Source of the DNA: Bacteroidota bacterium
Lineage (GTDB): Bacteria; Bacteroidota; Bacteroidia; Bacteroidales; Prolixibacteraceae
Assembly (NCBI GenBank): GCA_030695265.1
Contig: JAUYTA010000511.1
Location: 1-6,666, forward strand
Reading direction: 5' to 3'
DNA: 6,666 bases
This document shows, in pieces, positions 1 through 6,510 of this stretch. Numbering within the stretch: position 1 is the stretch's first letter; the number at the start of each line of letters is the position of its first letter. The position numbers were made by a program, and so were the translations under genes. The notes under the pieces are model-generated. The model was given only the letters and a program-made list of their open reading frames with translations. It was not told the DNA's origin and did not search any database.

Positions 1-437
1 ATCATATCGGCTCCTAAAATAATTACCTTTTTATACTGCCCGCTTTCAATAAATTTTGCCCCTGTGGTCAATGCATAAACAAATCCTGAACAGGCAGCGG
101 TAAGGTCAAAGCTCCATGCGTTAATTAATCCGGCTTTATAATTGATAATATTTGCGGTAGCAGGCAACGGACTATCCGGCGTCATAGTGGCACAAATCAA
201 TAAATCAATTTCTTCAGGCCTGGTTCCTGTTTTTTCCAGAAGTTCCTTTATCGCAGCAACCCCCATATCGGAGGTAGCCAGACCTTCTTCTTTCAAAATT
301 CGACGTTCTTTAATGCCAATACGCTGCATGATCCATTCATCGGAAGTTTCGACCAGTTGACTTATCTCCTCGTTGGTTAAACGGTAATTAGGAAGAAATG
401 CTCCAATGCCTGTTATTGCAGCACGAATATTATCCAT
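1..437 (-). CDS. fabH: 3-oxoacyl-ACP synthase III (FabH), N-terminal part
   Basis: This is the first 145 codons of beta-ketoacyl-ACP synthase III; the 3' end lies beyond the left edge. FabH starts type II fatty-acid synthesis in the cytoplasm by condensing an acyl-CoA primer, typically acetyl-CoA, with malonyl-ACP. The start is an ATG at 437, giving MDNIRAAITGIGAFLPNYRL. Family landmarks seen are SDEWI (residues 32-36) followed by RIGIKERR (39-46), and DLTAACSGF (111-119) with the nucleophile Cys116, close to Cys112 of the E. coli enzyme. The usual RTG is RIG here, a mild change. The catalytic His and Asn lie outside the window. The gene follows rpmF in the same direction but is separated from it by 255 bases with a terminator, so it probably has its own promoter. 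No Shine-Dalgarno site is visible, as usual for Bacteroidota. A related KAS III paralogue is the only real alternative. Confidence 0.94.
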   Translation of the reverse strand, partial: MDNIRAAITGIGAFLPNYRLTNEEISQLVETSDEWIMQRIGIKERRILKEEGLATSDMGVAAIKELLEKTGTRPEEIDLLICATMTPDSPLPATANIINYKAGLINAWSFDLTAACSGFVYALTTGAKFIESGQYKKVIILGADM

Positions 438-471
438 AAAAAATATTTTAAATCAAACTTATTAAGATGAT

Positions 472-522
472 TTACCGGAAGATTACCGGAAAAATCAATA
501 AAATAAAACTATTAAACCGGAA
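472..522. repeat. Three ACCGGAA repeats in the fabH leader
   Basis: TTACCGGAA occurs at 472-480 and again at 483-491, an exact 11-base tandem step, and the shorter ACCGGAA recurs at 516-522. The offsets of 11 and 31 bases are close to one and three helical turns. All three lie between the candidate fabH promoter and the fabH start codon. This could be an operator bound on one face of the helix, but no known regulator is recognised, and short repeats in AT-rich DNA can arise by chance. Confidence 0.4.
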
Positions 523-535
523 ATTTAAATGGGGC

Positions 536-566
536 GCAAGTTAGGATGAAAAATCTAAAACGCAAA
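536..566 (-). promoter_or_regulatory. Candidate fabH promoter
   Basis: Reading the minus strand, TTTG (563-566) is followed after exactly 19 bases by TAACTTGC (536-543). This partly matches the Bacteroidota pattern TTTG-N19..21-TAnnTTTG: the -33 box is perfect, but the last two bases of the -7 box differ. It would give a fabH leader of roughly 90 bases carrying the ACCGGAA repeats. A competing -7-like box, TAAGTTTG at 454-461, matches better but has no TTG at the right distance upstream. A separate promoter is expected because a terminator stands between rpmF and fabH. Confidence 0.35.
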
Positions 567-641
567 GAAATATCAGGCATATAATTACCTAACTCCTTTT
601 AAAACAATTAATTAATTTGTTCGAATATTAAAACAGGAGGG

Positions 642-679
642 TATAAAAATGGTCAGAAGAAAGATATTCTTCTGACCAT
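642..679 (-). terminator. Intrinsic terminator after rpmF
   Basis: A perfect 13-bp stem (649-661 pairing with 667-679; ATGGTCAGAAGAA in the direction of transcription) closes a 5-base loop. It is followed on the minus strand by a run of five T. It begins 13 bases after the rpmF stop codon. On the plus strand no T run follows the stem, so it should act in one direction and end the DUF177-rpmF transcript ahead of fabH. Confidence 0.85.
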
Positions 680-692
680 AACAATTCAGCTA

Positions 693-878
693 TTAAACTG
701 TAACGTCTTTTTCGATTGCCAACTTACCTCTGTAATATCCACATTCCGGACAAACAGTATGATATTTTACAGTGGTACCACAATTAGAACACGCAGCCAA
801 TGTTGCAGGTGTTGCTTTGTAATGTGTTCTTCTCTTGTCTCTGCGGGCTTTTGAAACCCTGTGCTTTGGATGTGCCAT
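693..878 (-). CDS. rpmF: 50S ribosomal protein L32
   Basis: This encodes bacterial ribosomal protein L32 (bL32), a small component of the large ribosomal subunit. The 61-residue product has the family's usual length and start (MAHPKHRVSKARRDKRRTHY) and a basic N-terminal half. A four-cysteine zinc ribbon is intact, with C30-x2-C33 and C43-x2-C46, so this is the zinc-binding (C+) form rather than a cysteine-free paralogue. The gene starts 12 bases after the DUF177 gene ends, an arrangement conserved in many bacteria, and the two are very probably one transcript. A strong terminator follows. In many genomes plsX lies between rpmF and fabH; it is absent here. Confidence 0.97.
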   Translation of the reverse strand: MAHPKHRVSKARRDKRRTHYKATPATLAACSNCGTTVKYHTVCPECGYYRGKLAIEKDVTV

Positions 879-890
879 CTTAACTTATCT

Positions 891-1418
891 TTATTCGTTA
901 TCTAAAAATTTCATTAAATCATTCCAGACAGGGTTACTTTCATTGTCATCCCTGACTATGTAATTGTTCAGCTTTTCGATCATTTCAGGATCACATGTTG
1001 AGTTCCCATTTTCATCGTCAGGATGAACTTTTTTGATCGGAATTGCCAAACATATAAACTCATATATCAACTGAGAAACGTTCAGTTGATAATCATTAGC
1101 GCTGACCCAAATTAAATCATCGCCATCAGTAAACTCTTTTTCGCCTAACCTGACAAAAATTCGCTCCCGGCTTTCAACCGGTTGATCGTACATTTCAAGG
1201 CAACGATCGCATTGTACATAAACGGTTCCTTTCAGATCAAACCAAAAGACCATCAACGAACTTTGCTTTTCGAGGGTTACACAAACGTTGACATTTCCAT
1301 CCTCAACTACCCCTCCATCAAACTCCGCAAAGAATTTTCTGTCGATTTCGTAATCAAAAACATGCTTTCCTATCGAAAGCCCTTTGAACGCAATGTTATA
1401 TTTAGATCGTATGCTCAT
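891..1418 (-). CDS. DUF177 (YceD-like) protein upstream of rpmF
   Basis: This is a 175-residue cytoplasmic protein of the DUF177/YceD family. Homologues in other bacteria and plants are linked to 23S rRNA processing or accumulation; the exact biochemical role is not settled. Family traits seen are the cysteine pair in YVQCDRCLE (C70, C73), an acidic middle, and the C-terminal block LAIPIKKVHPDDENGN ending at C142, with H132. Position directly in front of rpmF is the classic context. The start chosen is the ATG at 1418 (MSIRSKYNIAFKGL). The reading frame stays open to an upstream ATG at 1487, but the extra 23 residues are a hydrophobic stretch atypical of the family, and a strong -7 promoter box at 1436-1443 lies inside that extension. 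The gene probably heads a two-gene operon with rpmF. Confidence 0.92.
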   Translation of the reverse strand: MSIRSKYNIAFKGLSIGKHVFDYEIDRKFFAEFDGGVVEDGNVNVCVTLEKQSSLMVFWFDLKGTVYVQCDRCLEMYDQPVESRERIFVRLGEKEFTDGDDLIWVSANDYQLNVSQLIYEFICLAIPIKKVHPDDENGNSTCDPEMIEKLNNYIVRDDNESNPVWNDLMKFLDNE

Positions 1419-1435
1419 TGCCTGAAAAAGTTTTG

Positions 1436-1466
1436 CAAAAGTATAAAAAATAAGCAAACACGAAAA
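1436..1466 (-). promoter_or_regulatory. Promoter of the DUF177-rpmF operon
   Basis: The minus strand carries TACTTTTG (1436-1443), a perfect match to the Bacteroidota -7 consensus TAnnTTTG, with TTTT (1463-1466) 19 bases upstream in place of TTTG. Transcription would begin near 1430, about a dozen bases before the ATG at 1418. The rest of the 150-base gap up to the kinase gene (1467-1568) shows no further gene, and no convincing terminator for the kinase transcript. Confidence 0.6.
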
Positions 1467-1568
1467 ATATATTGATTTTTTTAACAATGTTTCGCCCTAA
1501 AAAGCACCAATGCCGATAAATTGTTCGCTGTCAATAATTTAAACTGAATGCAGATTGTTAATAAGTTA

Positions 1569-2723
1569 TCACTTCTGAAGAATTATCCGAAAGGTTGTTC
1601 CTTTGTTGATTTCAGAATGTTTCACAAATATTTTCCCTTTATGATAATTTTCAACAATACGTTTTGCCAGCGAAAGCCCTAAGCCCCACCCTCTTTTTTT
1701 GGAAGTGAACCCAGGTTGAAAAACAGTTTTAAAATAGCTTTTCGAAATTCCCTTCCCGGTATCGGCTAAATCAATTAATATCTGATTTCCCTTTTCAACA
1801 ATTGAAATTTCAATGGTACCAATGTTGTTCATGGCATCAATGGCGTTTTTACAAAGGTTTTCAATAACCCAGCTAAAAAGTGAAGCATTTAAAGGAATTT
1901 CATAGACTTCTTGTTCGCTAAAATCAAGAAGGTATTTCATTTTCGCTGATGAACGGGTTTTCAGATAGGCCACTGTTGAACGGATGGTTTCAGCAACATC
2001 GGTCCTAATCAGTTCCGGAACCGAACCTATCTTTGAAAATCGCTCCGTAATTCTTTCAAGTCGTTGCGTATCTTTTTCAAATTCCTGAATAAGGTTTTCA
2101 TCAATATTCTGCATTTTAAGCAGCTCAACCCATGCCATAAGCGACGAAATGGGGGTTCCGAGCTGGTGTGCTGTTTCTTTTGACATTCCGACCCAAACCT
2201 GATTCTGTTCAGCATTTCTGGAAGAACTGAATGCCAGATAAGCTACGAGAATAAACAAAAGGATAACAGCAAACTGAACAATTGGATAATATTTTAAGTT
2301 TTCAAGCAAAATGGAACTGCGGTAATACAGATACTGTGTCTCTGTTTCAGAAATAGAAATAATGATCGGATCATTTTCGTCCTTCATTTTATGCAACTCT
2401 CTGGCCAATATTCTGTCTTTGTTAACTTCAGTAAAAGTTATATTCTTATCTACCAAAATGCTGTCATTGCTGTCAGCAATTATGATGGGAATGGAGGTAT
2501 TGCGGTTAATAATATCAACCAGAAAGGTTATATCAAGATTTGAGTTTAAGTCATAGCTCGCAAGCATTTGGGTAGCTTCGGCCCACAATTCAACATTTTT
2601 ACGCTCTTCGAAAGCCATCTTTTTTACCAGCCAATTGGTATAAAAAAATGAGCCAATCCCAATTATAACTGCCAGAAGCAGAATAAGAATTTTCCAGCGA
2701 CGTTTCCTAAAATAGTATTCCAA
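1569..2723 (-). CDS. Membrane-bound sensor histidine kinase
   Basis: This is a 384-residue two-component sensor kinase of the inner membrane. Residues 11-33 and about 146-166 are hydrophobic helices enclosing a periplasmic sensor segment of roughly 110 residues with no recognised fold. There is no clear HAMP or PAS domain. The dimerisation and phosphotransfer part has the H-box METAHQLGTPISSL-like motif at 180-195 with phospho-acceptor His186. The ATPase part has the N-box ENLCKNAIDAM (288-298), G1 box DTGKG (321-325), F box FQPGFTSKKRG (335-345) and G2 box GWGLGL (345-350), so it looks fully active. The only start that keeps the first membrane helix is TTG at 2723; the next in-frame ATG (codon 36) would remove it, and a TAG lies eight codons upstream. 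The gene follows dxs by 64 bases in the same direction. No response regulator is in the window, so its partner and signal are unknown. Confidence 0.9.
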   Translation of the reverse strand: MEYYFRKRRWKILILLLAVIIGIGSFFYTNWLVKKMAFEERKNVELWAEATQMLASYDLNSNLDITFLVDIINRNTSIPIIIADSNDSILVDKNITFTEVNKDRILARELHKMKDENDPIIISISETETQYLYYRSSILLENLKYYPIVQFAVILLFILVAYLAFSSSRNAEQNQVWVGMSKETAHQLGTPISSLMAWVELLKMQNIDENLIQEFEKDTQRLERITERFSKIGSVPELIRTDVAETIRSTVAYLKTRSSAKMKYLLDFSEQEVYEIPLNASLFSWVIENLCKNAIDAMNNIGTIEISIVEKGNQILIDLADTGKGISKSYFKTVFQPGFTSKKRGWGLGLSLAKRIVENYHKGKIFVKHSEINKGTTFRIILQK

Positions 2724-2787
2724 AGTGAGATTATTAAATTTCTACGACTGATAAACGCTCGGTCTTTTTAAAAAGTATCCTGCCAGC

Positions 2788-4695
2788 TTATTCTTTCAGC
2801 ATAAACGTTTTAACCGTTTGATAAATCCCTTGCTGATCAAGGCCATATTCGCGGTTTAATTCTTCCGTAGTACCATGTTCAACAAATATATCGGGAATTC
2901 CGATTCGTTTTAAGTGAGCAGTGTAATTATGATCGGCCATAAATTCTAAAACAGCGCTGCCGAAACCTCCTTGCAAAACACCATCTTCAATGGTAATTAC
3001 ATGTTTATATTTCCTGAAAACAGTATGCAATGTTTCTTCATCAAGAGGTTTTACAAACCGCATATCGAAATGGGCAGCCAAAATGCCGTCTTTCTGAAGC
3101 ATATTCACTACTCGTCTGGTTTGGATGCCAACAGTTCCGATGCTTAGAATTGCCAGATCATTACCTTCCGAAAGTTGCCTGCTTTTGCCAACAGGGATTG
3201 CAGTCATGGTTTGACGCCAGTCGATCACGCAACCGCAACCGCGTGGATACCGGATTGAAAAAGGCCCGTGATTCTCATTCTGGGAAGTAAACATCATGTT
3301 TCGTAATTCAAGCTCGTCCATCGGAGCTGAAACAATCATATTGGGAATTGAGCGCATAAAGGCCAGATCGAATACTCCATGATGGGTAGCACCGTCAGCG
3401 CCAACCAATCCGCCGCGATCGAGACAAAAAACTACCTGAAGGTTCTGAATGGCTACATCGTGAATTATCTGATCGTAAGCCCTTTGCATAAAAGATGAAT
3501 AGATGTTGCAAAACGGAAGCATTCCCTGAATTGCCAATCCGGCAGAGAAAGTAACGGCATGTTGCTCGGCTATTCCAACATCAAAAACCCTGTGAGGCAT
3601 TTTTTCCATCATCATATTAAGCGAACAACCTGATGGCATGGCAGGAGTAATGGCAACAATCCGGTTGTTCATTTCAGCCAGCTCAATAATGGTGTGGCCA
3701 AATACATTCTGAAATTTTGGCGGTTTATTTACTGCACATTCGCAGTCAAGAAGTTCCCCTGTTACTTTATTAAACTTTCCCGGTGCATGATATTCAGTCT
3801 GGTGAAGTTCGGCCTGTTCAAAGCCTTTTCCCTTTTTTGTAATCACATGCAATAATTTGGGACCGGGAATATTTCTCAAACTAGCAAGCACCTCGGTCAA
3901 ATAAGCAACGTCGTGACCATCAACTGGTCCAAAATAGCGAAAGCCGAGTCCTTCAAATAAATTCGATTGTTTGAGAAGCATTGATTTTACTGCATTCTCC
4001 GTTTGCTGAACCAACCGGCGCGCTTTAGGACCAAATCCGTTTAGTTTTCCCAGCCCGTCCCAAATGTCACGTTTAATGCGGTTATATGTTTGTGATTTCG
4101 AAATATTCAGTAAATAGTTGCTCATTCCACCCACGTTCGGGTCGATAGACATATTATTATCGTTGAGGATGACCAACAGGTCAGAATTATTAACAGCTGC
4201 ATTGTTAAGTCCTTCAAAAGCCATTCCGCCCGACATTGCCCCATCGCCGATAATAGCCACAATTTTTCGATCCGTTTCGCCTTTCAGTTTTGAAGCAACG
4301 GCCATCCCTAATGCTGCTGAAATAGAAGTACTTGAATGCCCAACTCCAAATGAATCGTAAATGCTTTCTGATGGTTTAGGGAAACCGCTGATTCCTTTAT
4401 ATTTCCGGTTGGTATGAAAAACATCTTTTCGTCCAGTAAGTATCTTATGTCCATAGGCCTGATGACCAACATCCCAAACCAACAGATCATAGGGTGTATT
4501 AAATGCATAGTGCAATGCAACAGTTAGTTCAATGACACCAAGGCTGGCTCCAAAATGACCCGGATTGGTCGAAACTGCATCAATAATATATTCCCTAAGT
4601 TCAACGCAAACTTCTGGCAACTGATCAACTTTCAACTTTCTTAGTTCCGATGGATCATTGATTTGATCCAAAAGAAATCCCGTATTATCAACCAT
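2788..4695 (-). CDS. dxs: 1-deoxy-D-xylulose-5-phosphate synthase
   Basis: Dxs joins pyruvate and glyceraldehyde 3-phosphate, using thiamine diphosphate, to make DXP, the first step of the MEP pathway to isoprenoids and also a precursor of thiamine and pyridoxal. The 635-residue length fits the family (about 620 in E. coli). Visible landmarks are H47 (PGHFG) and H78 (GHQAYGHK), the thiamine-diphosphate motif from GDG (150-152) to NDN (178-180), the catalytic Glu377 in DVGIAEQHA, YSSFMQRAYDQ (399-409), and DRGGLVGADGATHHG (426-440). The C-terminal domain (about 505-635) is complete. The ATG at 4695 sits just downstream of a strong promoter. The gene is divergent from the OmpA-like lipoprotein gene. 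The kinase gene follows, and no clear terminator lies between them, so readthrough is likely. I see no missing catalytic residue. Confidence 0.98.
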   Translation of the reverse strand: MVDNTGFLLDQINDPSELRKLKVDQLPEVCVELREYIIDAVSTNPGHFGASLGVIELTVALHYAFNTPYDLLVWDVGHQAYGHKILTGRKDVFHTNRKYKGISGFPKPSESIYDSFGVGHSSTSISAALGMAVASKLKGETDRKIVAIIGDGAMSGGMAFEGLNNAAVNNSDLLVILNDNNMSIDPNVGGMSNYLLNISKSQTYNRIKRDIWDGLGKLNGFGPKARRLVQQTENAVKSMLLKQSNLFEGLGFRYFGPVDGHDVAYLTEVLASLRNIPGPKLLHVITKKGKGFEQAELHQTEYHAPGKFNKVTGELLDCECAVNKPPKFQNVFGHTIIELAEMNNRIVAITPAMPSGCSLNMMMEKMPHRVFDVGIAEQHAVTFSAGLAIQGMLPFCNIYSSFMQRAYDQIIHDVAIQNLQVVFCLDRGGLVGADGATHHGVFDLAFMRSIPNMIVSAPMDELELRNMMFTSQNENHGPFSIRYPRGCGCVIDWRQTMTAIPVGKSRQLSEGNDLAILSIGTVGIQTRRVVNMLQKDGILAAHFDMRFVKPLDEETLHTVFRKYKHVITIEDGVLQGGFGSAVLEFMADHNYTAHLKRIGIPDIFVEHGTTEELNREYGLDQQGIYQTVKTFMLKE

Positions 4696-4714
4696 TAAAT
4701 CTCAATTTTGAATT

Positions 4715-4747
4715 CAAATATACAACTATTGGCAAAGATCAGGCAAA
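4715..4747 (-). promoter_or_regulatory. dxs promoter
   Basis: The minus strand has TTTG (4744-4747), a 21-base spacer, then TATATTTG (4715-4722). Both boxes match the Bacteroidota consensus TTTG-N19..21-TAnnTTTG perfectly. Transcription would begin near 4708, leaving a leader of about 12 bases before the dxs ATG. The site overlaps the opposite promoter almost completely. Confidence 0.65.
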
Positions 4748-4759
4748 GTTCTATATTTA
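4728..4759 (+). promoter_or_regulatory. Promoter of the OmpA-like lipoprotein gene
   Basis: On the plus strand ATTG (4728-4731), a 20-base spacer and TATATTTA (4752-4759) fit the Bacteroidota promoter pattern with one mismatch in each box. The start would be near 4766, about 14 bases before the ATG at 4780. The spacer contains GGCAAAG twice in an 11-base step (4731-4737 and 4742-4748). No Shine-Dalgarno site precedes the gene. Confidence 0.5.
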
Positions 4760-4779
4760 CACGACTAATAACACAAGCC

Positions 4780-5712
4780 ATGAATAAAATATTGCTTATT
4801 TCCGTCATTTTTCTGTTAACCTCTTGCGTGTCATCGAAAAAGTTTAATGAACTGACCAGTACCTTTGAGTCGCTCAAAGAACAGAATCAGAGTTTGAAAG
4901 TTCAAAATACTGAATTACAAGGCAGAATTGAAAAACAGATGAAAGATATCGCGGATCTTTCAGCAAAACTTGACGAAAACTCACTCATCCTCAATAATTC
5001 ATCGGAAACCAACCAAAGGTTAAGCCGAATAAATTCAGAACTTGAAAATCAGCTTAATAGCTTAAAAACAGGTAGTTCCGAAGAAATAGCACGGTTGATG
5101 GAAAAACTTCAGCAAACTCAAACCGACCTGCAAAAACGGGAAGACATTCTTAAATCGGCACAAAAAGAACTTGAACAACGCAGTATTCGGTTGAAGGAAC
5201 TCGAAGACGCACTCAGGCAAAAAGACGATGCGGTAAAACAGCTCAGACAAAAAGTGATGGATGCGCTGCTTGGCTTCAACAACAAAGGATTGACAATTCA
5301 TGAGAAAAACGGGAAAGTTTACGTTTCACTCGATGAACAACTTCTGTTTAAAACCGGTCAATGGGAAGTTGATCCAAAAGGTCAGCAGGCGCTTGCAAGC
5401 CTGGCAGAAGTCCTGGGGCAGAACAATGATATCAATGTTTTGGTTGAAGGACACACTGATGATGTACCTATGCGGGGCACCGGAATGGTGAAGGATAACT
5501 GGGATTTAAGTGTGATGCGTGCAACTGCGGTCACCCGCATTTTGCTTAAAAACAAATCGGTTGATCCGAAACGAATTACTTCGGCAGGAAGGGGCGAATT
5601 CTTCCCAATTGACGAAGCAAAAACACCGGGAGCACGTCAGAAAAACCGTCGTACAGAAATCATTCTGACCCCTCGTCTGGATGAAATTTTCAGGATTCTG
5701 GAGAGTAACTAA
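4780..5712 (+). CDS. OmpA-family peptidoglycan-binding lipoprotein with coiled coil
   Basis: This is a 310-residue envelope lipoprotein. MNKILLISVIFLLTSC is a lipoprotein signal peptide with lipobox LTSC and lipidated Cys16. The residues after it (VSSKK) lack the acidic signal that sends Bacteroidota lipoproteins to the cell surface, so a periplasm-facing position is inferred. Residues about 22-162 are a long, Gln/Glu/Lys/Leu-rich coiled coil. Residues about 178-298 form an OmpA/MotB-type domain with GHTDDVPM (224-231), NWDLSVMRA (240-248) and NRRTEI (289-294). D227 and R247 correspond to the Asp and Arg that hold diaminopimelate in OmpA. It probably tethers the outer membrane to peptidoglycan. 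The ATG at 4780 is chosen because it begins the signal peptide and lies just after the promoter; the frame is open upstream to a TTG at 4708, which would bury the signal. No flagellar genes are nearby, so MotB itself is unlikely. Confidence 0.92.
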   Translation: MNKILLISVIFLLTSCVSSKKFNELTSTFESLKEQNQSLKVQNTELQGRIEKQMKDIADLSAKLDENSLILNNSSETNQRLSRINSELENQLNSLKTGSSEEIARLMEKLQQTQTDLQKREDILKSAQKELEQRSIRLKELEDALRQKDDAVKQLRQKVMDALLGFNNKGLTIHEKNGKVYVSLDEQLLFKTGQWEVDPKGQQALASLAEVLGQNNDINVLVEGHTDDVPMRGTGMVKDNWDLSVMRATAVTRILLKNKSVDPKRITSAGRGEFFPIDEAKTPGARQKNRRTEIILTPRLDEIFRILESN

Positions 5713-5724
5713 TTTTAAATTCTG

Positions 5725-6507
5725 CTACAACCTGATCATTCGTCTGGTGCGGTTTTTAAAACCTACAATTTCCTGATAACCGATTTGGGTCAGCAAATTA
5801 ATCGCACTTTCGAAATGACGTGCAATCTGATTAGCATTATGAGCATCGGAACTCAATGTAACCGGAACATTGTGACGGTAACACATCTCTAACAGCTTTG
5901 GCCCGGGTGTATAATCGGCACATGGCCGGTCAATTCCTCCGGTATTCAATTCAACCACCAAATCATGTTTTTTTATTATTCTGATGGTATCTTCGAAAAG
6001 CTTGCTCTGATTCGATTCAGGATAAATCCTGAACTTTTTAATGATGTCCAAATGTCCGATAATATCAAATAGCCCTGATGTCGCTGCCTGCTGGATCAGT
6101 TCAAAATATTCGCCATAAACCTGATCGTTTGGCCATTTGCCATAGAGCGACTGATCGGTATCAAAATTCCAGTCGCCAATAAAATGAACCGATCCGATGA
6201 CATAATCAACCGGCAGACTTTCAATCAATTCTTTCAGTTCTTTTTCCGATCCGGGAAAATAATCCATCTCAATTCCATACCTGATTTTAATCTGATTTTT
6301 GTACTTGATTTTCAGATCCATAATTTGTTCAGTCATCACCGGAATATCAATCAGGCTGATAGCCCAATCGACAGGCTTCAGACACACATGATCACTAAAA
6401 CCAATTTCATCCAGACCTTTGGATATTGCGACCCTTACCATTTCTTCATACGAATCTCTTCCATCCGACAAGATTGAATGCATATGATAATCAACCATTC
6501 CTATCAT
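5725..6507 (-). CDS. PHP-family phosphoesterase, HisJ-type histidinol-phosphatase-like
   Basis: This 260-residue cytoplasmic enzyme belongs to the PHP (polymerase and histidinol phosphatase) family and is most like stand-alone HisJ/HisK histidinol-phosphatase, which removes phosphate from histidinol phosphate in histidine synthesis. All nine expected metal ligands are visible: H8 and H10 (DYHMHS), D15 (SDG), H40 (FSDH), E80 (GIEMDY), H108 (GSVHF), H152 (IGHLD), D221 and H223 (SSDAHN). Length fits the family. The start is the ATG at 6507; the ATG at codon 4 is also possible. The gene begins 3 bases after the DUF1080 gene stops, so the two are probably translationally coupled. Its end faces the OmpA-like gene with 12 bases between stops and no clear terminator. 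No histidine genes are in view, so the true substrate could be another phosphorylated metabolite. Confidence 0.88.
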   Translation of the reverse strand: MIGMVDYHMHSILSDGRDSYEEMVRVAISKGLDEIGFSDHVCLKPVDWAISLIDIPVMTEQIMDLKIKYKNQIKIRYGIEMDYFPGSEKELKELIESLPVDYVIGSVHFIGDWNFDTDQSLYGKWPNDQVYGEYFELIQQAATSGLFDIIGHLDIIKKFRIYPESNQSKLFEDTIRIIKKHDLVVELNTGGIDRPCADYTPGPKLLEMCYRHNVPVTLSSDAHNANQIARHFESAINLLTQIGYQEIVGFKNRTRRMIRL

Positions 6508-6510
6508 GCT

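Noticed and set aside
512..580. A 22-codon minus-strand frame (MPDISLRFRFFILTCAPFKFPV) with AAAAGGAG about 12 bases upstream, between rpmF and fabH; possible leader peptide.
   Set aside because: It overlaps the candidate fabH promoter boxes, the Shine-Dalgarno-like site is too far from the ATG and such sites are little used in Bacteroidota, and there is no run of regulatory codons or attenuator hairpin after it.
1182..1475. 97-codon plus-strand open frame opposite the DUF177 gene.
   Set aside because: It is antisense to a well-supported gene, has no recognisable family, and its composition is what a complementary-strand shadow would give.
1488..1568. Search for a terminator or small RNA after the histidine kinase gene.
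   Set aside because: Only 3-4 bp stems (for example GCA-TTGG-TGC) are visible, so nothing can be supported.
2764..2775. Palindrome CTTTTTAAAAAG between dxs and the kinase gene.
   Set aside because: The stem is almost all A-T pairs with no loop space and no following T run, so it is not a convincing terminator.
4708..4779. N-terminal extension of the OmpA-like protein from a TTG at 4708.
   Set aside because: It would place 24 residues ahead of a clear lipoprotein signal peptide and would span the promoter itself.
4695..4877. 60-codon minus-strand open frame upstream of dxs, overlapping the start of the OmpA-like gene.
   Set aside because: It covers both divergent promoters and is antisense to the lipoprotein signal peptide; no family resemblance.
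5700..5765. Possible bidirectional terminator between the convergent OmpA-like and PHP genes (AATTTTAAATT and GGTTTTTAAAACC motifs).
   Set aside because: Both are short AT-rich palindromes, the second lies inside the PHP coding region, and neither is followed by a proper T run.
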